DNA from: an uncultured Clostridia bacterium
GTDB taxonomy: Bacteria; Bacillota; Clostridia; TANB77; CAG-508
Assembly: GCA_944393755.1 (NCBI GenBank)
Contig: CALYBF010000104.1
Location: forward strand, 1-5,311
DNA length: 5,311 nt
Direction: 5' to 3'
Shown here: positions 1 through 4,532 of the stretch, in pieces
Layout: each line of letters opens with the position of its first letter
Numbering within the stretch: the stretch's first letter is position 1
Notes under the pieces: model-generated
Databases searched by the model: none
Seen by the model: only the letters and a program-made list of their open reading frames with translations
What the model was told of the DNA's origin: nothing
Translations under genes and position numbers: made by a program

Positions 1-933
1 GATGATATAAAAAGAGTAAGAGTAATGTATGGCTCAAATAGTACAGGAACATCAACTGGAACAGCTGTATATATGGACATAGAATTTAATAAAGAAGGAA
101 CAGAAAAATTAAAAAATATTAGTAATACATATGTACAAACAAATACAACCAATAATACAAATACAACTAATGAAACATCTACAGAAGAAACAACAGAAAA
201 TACTGAAGAGGAAACAACTAAAGAAATAACAATGCAAATAGATGGCGAAGAAATAATGACAACAAGTTTTGATGAAACAATTGAAACAGGAAGATTGCAA
301 TTATCTGTAGGAAGTGCTACAACAGATATGGATACATTAAATGGTTATATAAACCAAGCATCTAGTATGGCGATTATATTAGATAATGGAAATATGCCAG
401 TTGCATATACAGTAGCAAGTAATGAATATATATTATCAGATGTAACTGAAAGTGAATTAAATATAATTTTATATGTAATGTTAGCAATAGTAGCTATATT
501 CTTAATAGTATTAATAGTAAGATATAAATCACAAGGTATAATAAGTGCATTTTCATATATAGGACTAGCTTCAATTTTTGTATTATTACTTCGTTATGCA
601 AATGTAGTAATATCAATAGAAAGTATATTTGGAATTGCTGTTACATTAATTTTAAATTATATTTTTGTAAATAAATTATTATCAAAATTAAAGAAAGAAG
701 AGACAGTAAATAAAGGAATAATTACAAATATATTTAAAGAAACATATAAAGAGTTCTTTATAAAAATAATACCAGTTTGTATTGCAGTTATTACCTTCTG
801 TTTTATCAAATGGGAACCAATTAGTAGTTTTGGTATGGTAATGTTCTGGGGAATTTTATTAATTGCTCTATATAATATTTCTATAACAAATCTATTAGTA
901 AGAGTAAAGGCTGGTAAAGGAGGTAAAAAATAA
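1..933 (+). CDS. secD: SecD-like protein translocase subunit, C-terminal part (5' end outside window)
   Basis: SecD works with SecF as the membrane partner of SecYEG, using the proton gradient to help pull exported proteins across. The frame is open from base 1 with no stop, so an ATG at 25 is probably internal; 310 residues are visible. Numbering from base 1, residues about 23-40 (YMDIEFNKEGTEKL) and 123-134 (SMAIILDNGNMP) match the periplasmic P1-domain pattern of SecD (substrate-like 'F..EG', then 'AIVLDG...P'). Five hydrophobic segments follow at about 153-174, 179-199, 200-226, 252-269 and 276-303, as expected for TM2-TM6. Oddities: a Thr/Asn/Glu-rich low-complexity stretch at about 47-75, and loss of the usual Asp-Ala-Asn signature in TM4, where the visible sequence is GIAVTLILN (about 211-219). 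It lies two bases upstream of secF, so the two are translated together. The family assignment rests on layout and short motifs; the protein is divergent. Confidence 0.8.
   Translation, partial: DDIKRVRVMYGSNSTGTSTGTAVYMDIEFNKEGTEKLKNISNTYVQTNTTNNTNTTNETSTEETTENTEEETTKEITMQIDGEEIMTTSFDETIETGRLQLSVGSATTDMDTLNGYINQASSMAIILDNGNMPVAYTVASNEYILSDVTESELNIILYVMLAIVAIFLIVLIVRYKSQGIISAFSYIGLASIFVLLLRYANVVISIESIFGIAVTLILNYIFVNKLLSKLKKEETVNKGIITNIFKETYKEFFIKIIPVCIAVITFCFIKWEPISSFGMVMFWGILLIALYNISITNLLVRVKAGKGGKK
916..924 (+). promoter_or_regulatory. Ribosome binding site of secF, inside the end of secD
   Basis: The sequence AAAGGAGGT lies within the last codons of secD, 11 bases before the secF ATG at 936. 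It is a near-perfect Shine-Dalgarno and supports translational coupling of the two subunits. Confidence 0.75.
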
Positions 934-935
934 AA

Positions 936-1625
936 ATGGAAGAAAATAAAACAAAAAAAGAAAAAAATAAATTAAGTAAGAAAACAAAAATAATTTTAAC
1001 AATAATAGCAATTATTATATTAATAGGTATTGCAATTACTTGCACAATTGGTCTTAATTTTGATTTAAGATATAGAGATAGCAAGAGAATGGAATTATAT
1101 TTAGAACAAGATTTTAACATTTCTGATATAAAACAAATGACAGATGAAGTAATGCCTGATAAAAAGGTAATTATTCAAAAAGTAGAAGTTTATGAAGACA
1201 CTGTTAGTATAACAGCAGAAGATATTACAGATGAAGAAAAACAAAGTTTAATTGATAAAGTAAATGAAAAATATGGAACAACTTTAGTAGCAGAAAGTAC
1301 AGAAATAGAGACTATTCCTAATACAAGAGGCAGAGATATAGTAAAACCATATGTTGTACCTTTTGGTATTGCAACTTTAATTATTCTAGTTTATATGGCT
1401 ATTAGATATAGAAAATTAGGTGTTATAAAAACTTTATTAAAAACAATTGTAATTGCAATAGTAGCAGAAATGGTGTTGTTAAGCATTATGGCAATTACAA
1501 GAATACCAATTGGACTAATAACTATCCCATTAGTAATTACTGTATATTTATTAACATTAATAGGGCTTACTACTTATTTTGAAAAAGAGTTCACAAATAA
1601 AAATAACAAAGAAACAAGCAAATAG
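936..1625 (+). CDS. secF: SecF-like protein translocase subunit, short and divergent
   Basis: This is the likely partner of the upstream SecD in the SecDF auxiliary export complex. The 229 residues begin with a Lys-rich cytoplasmic tail (1-18), then TM1 (about 19-39), a short extracytoplasmic domain starting GLNFDLRY (39-46) where SecF normally has 'G.DF.GG', and three more hydrophobic segments at about 139-157 (ending VYMAIRYRK, like the SecF 'vYi..RF' motif), 165-188 and 191-214. Usual SecF proteins are near 300 residues with six membrane helices; this one stops after the fourth and lacks the Asn-Asp-Thr and Asp-Arg-x-Arg-Glu signatures of TM4 and its end. The reading frame is intact and closes at a clean terminator, so this looks like a reduced form rather than a broken gene. 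The start at 936 is chosen for its Shine-Dalgarno. The call depends on synteny with SecD as much as on sequence. Confidence 0.72.
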   Translation: MEENKTKKEKNKLSKKTKIILTIIAIIILIGIAITCTIGLNFDLRYRDSKRMELYLEQDFNISDIKQMTDEVMPDKKVIIQKVEVYEDTVSITAEDITDEEKQSLIDKVNEKYGTTLVAESTEIETIPNTRGRDIVKPYVVPFGIATLIILVYMAIRYRKLGVIKTLLKTIVIAIVAEMVLLSIMAITRIPIGLITIPLVITVYLLTLIGLTTYFEKEFTNKNNKETSK

Positions 1626-1636
1626 GCTTGTTTTTT
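1612..1636 (+). terminator. Intrinsic terminator of the secDF operon
   Basis: AAACAAGC (1612-1619) pairs with GCTTGTTT (1626-1633) around a six-base loop, followed by a T run to 1636. The stem overlaps the last secF codons and its TAG stop (1623-1625). Three bases later the first array promoter begins. Confidence 0.85.
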
Positions 1637-1638
1637 GT

Positions 1639-1667
1639 TTGCAAAATTATGTAAAATATGATAATAT
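1639..1667 (+). promoter_or_regulatory. Promoter of array unit 1
   Basis: TTGCAA (1639-1644), a 17-base spacer and TAATAT (1662-1667), with TG at 1659-1660 giving an extended -10. It matches the two other array promoters in 28 of 29 bases. The expected start of transcription near 1674 leaves a leader of about 40 bases. Confidence 0.85.
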
Positions 1668-1712
1668 ATAAATTGCAAGTAAAATTGTATAAAACTTAGA
1701 GAAAGGACCAAA

Positions 1713-2312
1713 ATGGAGCCTAAGTCTACAATCATGGCAGAAGAAGTAAGAAAAGAAATCATCATTAAAAACCCAAGTAACCGGAAGGTGTTGGTTAATA
1801 CATGTGAAAACGGTTTGATAGAGCCACAACTTTTTTTGAGTTCGGCATTTCCAAAAGAAATAGCATATAGACTTTTGGGACTTGTTAAATTCCCAGATGG
1901 AAATTTTTATCCAAAGTATATATGTGAAACTGTAAGTGAACCTTCACTTGTTTTAACTGGATATCCTAGCTATGAAGAGGGGATAGATGTAATAAATAGA
2001 GTATGTTTTGAACTTACGTGGCAGGAAGGGATGCTACAAGCTGGTAGTGTCAAAAGGTCAGATTTAAAATATTTCGACTATAGAAGTGAAGAGTTGTCAT
2101 ATTGGCTTGCTTCTCCAGGAATATATGGCTGGTATGGTAATAACCATTTTGGACCAGGAAATGTTATTTCTGGTGTTACAGATAGTGGTTATGGAGAAAT
2201 TCTTCAAAATAGCAGATGTTTTATTTCTGGTTATTTACCAGTGCGTCCAACAATGGTTTTGAATTCTAAAGTTGTTAAAAGTCCACTGTTTGATAGTTTA
2301 GTAAAATTATAG
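1713..2312 (+). CDS. Array paralogue 1, conserved protein of unknown function
   Basis: I do not recognise a named family. The 199-residue protein has no signal peptide or membrane segment and is probably cytoplasmic. It shares with the other three copies an NPSNR motif (20-24), LGLVKFPDG (55-63), EEGIDVINRV (88-97), a Ser-Val-Lys-Arg-Ser-Asp-Leu segment (112-118), YWLAS (130-134) and VRP (177-179). Between the last two lies a Gly/Asn/aromatic-rich stretch unlike that of any sister copy. The ending (YWLAS, about 45 residues, VRP plus hydrophobics) resembles the C-terminal ends of many Firmicutes and phage proteins of the DUF6273 type; that is a recollection of pattern, not a database match. 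The start at 1713 follows AGAAAGGA at a proper distance; an alternative ATG at 1734 lacks such a site. It is co-transcribed with the next gene, 35 bases downstream, with no terminator between. Confidence 0.88.
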   Translation: MEPKSTIMAEEVRKEIIIKNPSNRKVLVNTCENGLIEPQLFLSSAFPKEIAYRLLGLVKFPDGNFYPKYICETVSEPSLVLTGYPSYEEGIDVINRVCFELTWQEGMLQAGSVKRSDLKYFDYRSEELSYWLASPGIYGWYGNNHFGPGNVISGVTDSGYGEILQNSRCFISGYLPVRPTMVLNSKVVKSPLFDSLVKL

Positions 2313-2347
2313 GAAAAAACATCATAAACTAGAAGGAAAGGAAAGAA

Positions 2348-2953
2348 ATGTCAGATAGTAGGCTATTGATACCAGACGGGGTAAAACCTGAATTTGTACT
2401 TGATAATACAGAAAAAAGAAGTTGTACAATTTTTCCAGAAGAGAGTGGGTGTCATAGATATTAAATTTTTCGGAGTGAAGATTTGTCAGAAAAAATACTT
2501 TTTCAGTATATAGGTATGGTAAGAAATCCCGATGAAACAGCATCACCCCAATATAAAGCTCAAGCAGTAACGGCTAAAGAGCTTAGATTATTTGGAAAAA
2601 TAGGTTGGGAAAATGGTTTTGGTATAATGGACAAAATTTGTAAAACACTTCTTGAAGGACAAAAAGATATTACAATTGCAAGAAGTATAAAAAGAAGTGA
2701 TTTAAAAGAAGGAGCAGGAGAAAACTTTACATATTGGCTAGCATCAGGAACAGCAAATGAGCTTCTTGGAGTTCAAAGTATAGATCCGGATATTATGATA
2801 TGTGGTTCTGTTCCAGGAAGCAACAATTCTATGATTTTTTCTTATGACTTAAGTGAAATTGTTAGTTTGCCAGTAAGACCAACGGTTGTCTGGAAAAAGA
2901 AGATAAGGTTTAGTCAAAATGAAACTAGCAAAGTTACTTGGGTAGATCTCTAA
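2348..2953 (+). pseudogene. Array paralogue 2, interrupted by an in-frame TAA
   Basis: Reading from ATG 2348 (preceded by GAAGGAAAGGAAAG) gives 38 residues, then TAA at 2462-2464, then the same frame continues to the stop at 2951-2953; total length would be 201 codons, as in its sisters. The sequence on both sides aligns with the paralogues without a gap: PEESG (30-34) before the stop, and YIGMVRNPDE, GKIGWENGFGIMDKI, RSIKRSDL, YWLAS (129-133) and VRP (176-178) after it. The stop stands where the copies at 3067 and 3774 have Gln in a Glu-Gln-Val-Phe motif, so a single CAA to TAA change explains it. Either the gene is newly dead, or translation restarts at TTG 2483 to give a 156-residue protein lacking the N-terminal part, or the base is an assembly error. 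TAA also ends both later array genes and secD, so general recoding is unlikely. Confidence 0.8.
2472..2485 (+). promoter_or_regulatory. Possible translation restart site within paralogue 2
   Basis: GGAG at 2472-2475 stands seven bases before a TTG codon (2483-2485) in the gene's own frame, eight bases or so after the in-frame TAA. It could allow reinitiation to make the 156-residue C-terminal part. The GGAG may equally be coincidence, since it encodes the Arg-Ser-Glu of a segment conserved in the paralogues. Confidence 0.3.
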
Positions 2954-2956
2954 GTT

Positions 2957-2990
2957 GCAAATAAGACCTCTAAATAGGGGTCTTATTTGC
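2957..2990 (+). terminator. Hairpin terminator of array unit 1
   Basis: GCAAATAAGACCTC (2957-2970) pairs with GGGGTCTTATTTGC (2977-2990), 14 pairs with one T-G wobble, around the loop TAAATA. The inner GC-rich core GACCTC/GGGGTC is followed by U-rich CTTATTTGCTT, so it can act as an intrinsic terminator, although there is no pure T run. The hairpin is nearly symmetrical and could also work on the opposite strand. Confidence 0.75.
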
Positions 2991-3019
2991 TTGCAAAATT
3001 ATGTAAAATATGATAAAAT
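2991..3019 (+). promoter_or_regulatory. Promoter of array unit 2
   Basis: TTGCAA (2991-2996), a 17-base spacer and TAAAAT (3014-3019) with TG at 3011-3012 as extended -10. It abuts the preceding hairpin with no gap. Confidence 0.85.
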
Positions 3020-3026
3020 TTTAACA

Positions 3027-3040
3027 TCTGCAAAAGCAGA
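3027..3040 (+). ncRNA. Small leader stem-loop upstream of paralogue 3
   Basis: TCTGC and GCAGA form a five-pair stem around an AAAA loop, at the very 5' end of the expected transcript. The leader of paralogue 4 has a counterpart with the same loop and a different but still paired stem. It is too small to be a riboswitch; it could protect the mRNA end. Confidence 0.4.
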
Positions 3041-3053
3041 AGTAAAAATACTT

Positions 3054-3061
3054 GAAAGGGG
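3054..3061 (+). promoter_or_regulatory. Ribosome binding site that fixes the start of paralogue 3
   Basis: GAAAGGGG ends five bases before ATG 3067. An in-frame TTG at 3052 would lie across this site, so the ATG is the better start. Confidence 0.75.
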
Positions 3062-3066
3062 TAGAA

Positions 3067-3645
3067 ATGGCTGAACTAGCAATGTCATTGCAAGAACATT
3101 ATATAGGAGAAGGAATAATACCAAAAACGTTTGATATACAAGTTCCTGCAAATCGGAAATTGGTAATTGGTAGGAAAAGAAGTGGATGTCGTATAGAGCA
3201 AGTCTTTAGCAGTAAAGATATGCCGGAGATAGTACAATATAGATTTGTGGGTATTGAAGGTGTGAAGGATGGGAGCATTTTAGCTAGATATGTAGCAAAT
3301 AGTCCGACAAGAAAAGACTTATCTCTAGCCGAAAGAAAGGCAGATATATATGGTAATTGTATTATAAACGATATTGCTCGTCTATTTATTCCTGAAGGAA
3401 TAGAAGAATTTGTGAGTATTGGTAGTATCACAAGAGATGATGTGCTAAGGGCTCACATTGAAGAAGAAAGTATCACTGGTTACTGGTACGTAAAAGCAGA
3501 TGTTGAAATGGGAGATGGACTAGGTATTGTATATCGTGATGAAATGAACCAATTCAATATAATGAGTGATAAGGGCTTTAACAACAAAGACCCATATAAA
3601 GCTTCTGTAAGACCTGCAGTGACGGTTCGTCTAGTAAATGCATAA
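3067..3645 (+). CDS. Array paralogue 3, conserved protein of unknown function (most divergent copy)
   Basis: This 192-residue protein, with no signal peptide or membrane helix, is the only gene of its unit. The family framework is present but worn: PANRK (27-31) for the usual Asn-Pro-x-Asn-Arg, RSGCRIEQVFSS (38-49), YRFVGIEGVKDG (58-69), the Ile-Asn-Asp-Ile-Ala-Arg helix (100-105), GSITRDDV (119-126) and VRP (181-183) near the C-terminus. The usual YWLAS is replaced by GYWYVKA (138-144), and the interval to VRP is 42 residues rather than 44-47. The stretch between them is acidic and shares nothing obvious with the other copies. Leucines are mainly CTA here, unlike both the flanking genes (TTA) and the copy at 3774 (TTG, CTT). 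The molecular role is unknown. The start is set by the Shine-Dalgarno at 3054-3061. Confidence 0.85.
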   Translation: MAELAMSLQEHYIGEGIIPKTFDIQVPANRKLVIGRKRSGCRIEQVFSSKDMPEIVQYRFVGIEGVKDGSILARYVANSPTRKDLSLAERKADIYGNCIINDIARLFIPEGIEEFVSIGSITRDDVLRAHIEEESITGYWYVKADVEMGDGLGIVYRDEMNQFNIMSDKGFNNKDPYKASVRPAVTVRLVNA

Positions 3646-3659
3646 GGTTTTTCAAGTTT

Positions 3660-3693
3660 GCAAATAAGACCTCTAAATAGGGGTCTTATTTGC
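3660..3693 (+). terminator. Hairpin terminator of array unit 2
   Basis: This is the same 14-pair stem with TAAATA loop as at 2957-2990, followed by the same U-rich arm that runs straight into the next promoter. Confidence 0.75.
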
Positions 3694-3722
3694 TTGCAAA
3701 ATTATGTAAAATATGATAAAAT
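3694..3722 (+). promoter_or_regulatory. Promoter of array unit 3
   Basis: TTGCAA (3694-3699), a 17-base spacer and TAAAAT (3717-3722) with TG at 3714-3715. It is identical to the promoter of unit 2. Confidence 0.85.
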
Positions 3723-3730
3723 CTAACCAT

Positions 3731-3742
3731 TAGCAAAAGCTA
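3731..3742 (+). ncRNA. Small leader stem-loop upstream of paralogue 4
   Basis: TAGC and GCTA pair around an AAAA loop. Compared with 3027-3040, two of the four inner pairs differ on both sides of the stem (C-G to T-A and T-A to A-T), so pairing is kept while sequence changes. Confidence 0.4.
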
Positions 3743-3773
3743 TGTAGGAAAAGGCTTAGAGAAAGGAAGGAAG

Positions 3774-4373
3774 ATGGCAAACGGAATTGTTAGACTAGAG
3801 GATATGCCTTCTGTTATTCGAGAAGGTGAAGTACCAACGAAAATTATTGTTCCAAACCCAGGAAATAGAGAGGTTGTAATTACGCCAGAAGAAAGCGGAA
3901 TTGATAAAGAGCAAGTATTTACAAGCGATTGCTTGCCAGATGAGATTCCATTTGAGTTTCTTGGTTTGGTTCCGTATCCAGATGGAAATGATCACCCCAT
4001 ATATGGAGCAAATGCAGTAACAAGTGAAAAATTGACCTTGTGTGGAAAAGCCGGATGTGAGACAGGAATAGAAACAATAAATAAAGTTGCTAGGTTTCTT
4101 GTTTGGCGACAAGGCATTCTAGAAGCTAGAAGTATTACTTGTCAAAACTTGGCTTTTCATTATTGGAATAATAAACTTTCCCCATATTGGGTAGCTTCGC
4201 TTAATATAGATACAGTTGGAAATATATCTACTATTGGATTGGGAGCTGTAAATGGAGAATATGGTAAACTTACATTGTTCTATTCTGATGGACTTGCTAT
4301 AGAATATAAGTCTGGAGTACGTCCAGTAATAGTTCTGCCATCTATAATCAATCCAGAACGGATTTGTTTCTAA
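3774..4373 (+). CDS. Array paralogue 4, conserved protein of unknown function
   Basis: The 199-residue protein is the best-preserved copy and a good reference for the family. In order it shows KIIVPNPGNREVVI (23-36), PEESGIDKEQVF (38-49), LPDEIPFEFLGLVPYPDG (54-71), GANAVT (78-83), GKAGCETGIETINKVARFL (91-109), ARSITCQNL (118-126), YWVAS (138-142) and GVRPVIVLP (181-189). No signal peptide, membrane helix, catalytic motif or metal site is evident, though several Cys are present. The N-terminal half up to about residue 125 aligns almost without gaps with copies 1 and 2; the 39 residues between YWVAS and VRP do not. ATG 3774 follows GAAAGGAAGG; the 13 bases CTTAGAGAAAGGA just before it also precede paralogue 1. 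No Leu codon is TTA, in sharp contrast to secF and mutL. A role in ligand or surface recognition would suit the variable segment but is inference only. Confidence 0.88.
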   Translation: MANGIVRLEDMPSVIREGEVPTKIIVPNPGNREVVITPEESGIDKEQVFTSDCLPDEIPFEFLGLVPYPDGNDHPIYGANAVTSEKLTLCGKAGCETGIETINKVARFLVWRQGILEARSITCQNLAFHYWNNKLSPYWVASLNIDTVGNISTIGLGAVNGEYGKLTLFYSDGLAIEYKSGVRPVIVLPSIINPERICF

Positions 4374-4378
4374 GCATT

Positions 4379-4417
4379 GCAAATAAGGCCTCTAAATAGG
4401 GGTCTTATTTGTGTTTT
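4379..4417 (+). terminator. Hairpin terminator closing the array
   Basis: CAAATAAGGCCTC (4380-4392) pairs with GGGGTCTTATTTG (4399-4411), with a second wobble where A has become G (G-U in place of A-U). It is followed by TGTTTT. This is the hairpin half of the junction element without the promoter half, and the T run makes it a better terminator than the internal copies. Confidence 0.8.
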
Positions 4418-4419
4418 AG

Positions 4420-4435
4420 AATAAAATATTTTATT
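4420..4435 (+). repeat. Perfect 16-bp AT-only palindrome
   Basis: AATAAAAT is followed directly by its reverse complement ATTTTATT, just after the array terminator and about 55 bases before the mutL -10 box. It could be a protein-binding site but chance is a fair explanation in sequence this AT-rich. Confidence 0.35.
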
Positions 4436-4488
4436 AATAAAATTTCAAAAATTATTCATATTTTGGTATAGATTTTTTTTTATGCTTG

Positions 4489-4497
4489 TGATAAAAT
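4489..4497 (+). promoter_or_regulatory. Probable extended -10 promoter of mutL
   Basis: TGATAAAAT gives a TG, one base, then TAAAAT at 4492-4497. No good -35 lies 17 bases upstream (the hexamer there is TAGATT), but a long T run at 4473-4481 could help as an upstream element. It shares the nine-base TGATAAAAT with the array promoters. Transcription would start near 4504, leaving a leader of about 29 bases. Confidence 0.55.
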
Positions 4498-4521
4498 AAG
4501 TCCAAAGGTTTAGAAAATTTT

Positions 4522-4527
4522 GGAGGA
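4522..4527 (+). promoter_or_regulatory. Ribosome binding site of mutL
   Basis: GGAGGA ends five bases before the ATG at 4533 and fixes the start. Confidence 0.85.
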
Positions 4528-4532
4528 ATAAT

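Larger units (their letters stand above)
2955..3019 (+). repeat. 65-bp junction element, copy 1 (terminator fused to promoter)
   Basis: This 65-base stretch is identical at every position to 3658-3722. It starts one base after the stop of paralogue 2, contains the hairpin terminator, then directly the promoter of the next unit. Partial copies flank the array: the promoter part at 1639-1667 and the hairpin part at 4377-4411. Confidence 0.95.
3658..3722 (+). repeat. 65-bp junction element, copy 2 (terminator fused to promoter)
   Basis: It is identical over all 65 bases to 2955-3019 and in the same orientation. It starts 12 bases after the stop of paralogue 3. Sequence identity ends at the end of the -10 box, after which the two leaders are only loosely alike. 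Confidence 0.95.
1639..4417 (+). other. Tandem array of four paralogous genes in three promoter-gene-terminator units
   Basis: Three transcription units stand head to tail: 1639-2990 (two genes), 2991-3693 (one gene) and 3694-4417 (one gene). Each opens with the same 29-base promoter and closes with the same hairpin. The upstream boundary has only the promoter half and the downstream boundary only the terminator half of the fused junction element, which marks the repeating unit clearly. The encoded proteins are clearly homologous but well diverged, while the junction elements are identical. Leucine codons show a different habit from the flanks: by my hand count the gene at 3774 has 16 Leu codons and no TTA, whereas secF uses TTA for most of its Leu. 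No mobility gene is present. Confidence 0.85.

Noticed and set aside
25..27. ATG 25 as the start of secD
   Set aside because: The frame is open to base 1, there is no ribosome binding site before it, and it falls inside the periplasmic domain of the family.
2462..2464. TAA recoded as an amino acid
   Set aside because: TAA ends secD, paralogue 2 itself and paralogues 3 and 4 just before their terminators, so it is an ordinary stop in this genome.
2483..2953. Independent 156-residue gene starting at TTG 2483
   Set aside because: Upstream codons in the same frame from 2348 to the stop align with the N-terminal parts of the paralogues, so this is the rest of an interrupted gene. A restart remains possible and is listed separately.
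3052..3066. TTG start for paralogue 3
   Set aside because: The TTG overlaps the Shine-Dalgarno that serves ATG 3067.
3099..3431. Reverse-strand open frames such as 3099-3431, 3795-4112 and 4119-4382
   Set aside because: They lie wholly opposite well-supported genes, have no ribosome binding sites or recognisable motifs, and read as Cys/Phe/Ser-rich antisense sequence.
2955..3722. CRISPR array
   Set aside because: There are only two full repeats, 703 bases apart, with genes between them rather than short spacers, and no cas gene.
1713..4373. Diversity-generating retroelement with variable target genes
   Set aside because: There is no reverse transcriptase, no template repeat, and the variable segments are wholly different rather than changed only at adenines. 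The resemblance of the C-terminal motif layout is kept only as a hint.
1639..4382. TTGCAA palindrome repeated at array promoters as an operator
   Set aside because: Most copies are the -35 box or belong to the hairpin arm, and the six-base palindrome also occurs within genes, so there is no separate evidence for a repressor site.
2955..4417. Integron attC sites
   Set aside because: The hairpins are perfect rather than bulged, and the GTTRRRY/RYYYAAC core sites are absent. Each unit has its own promoter, and no integrase is present.
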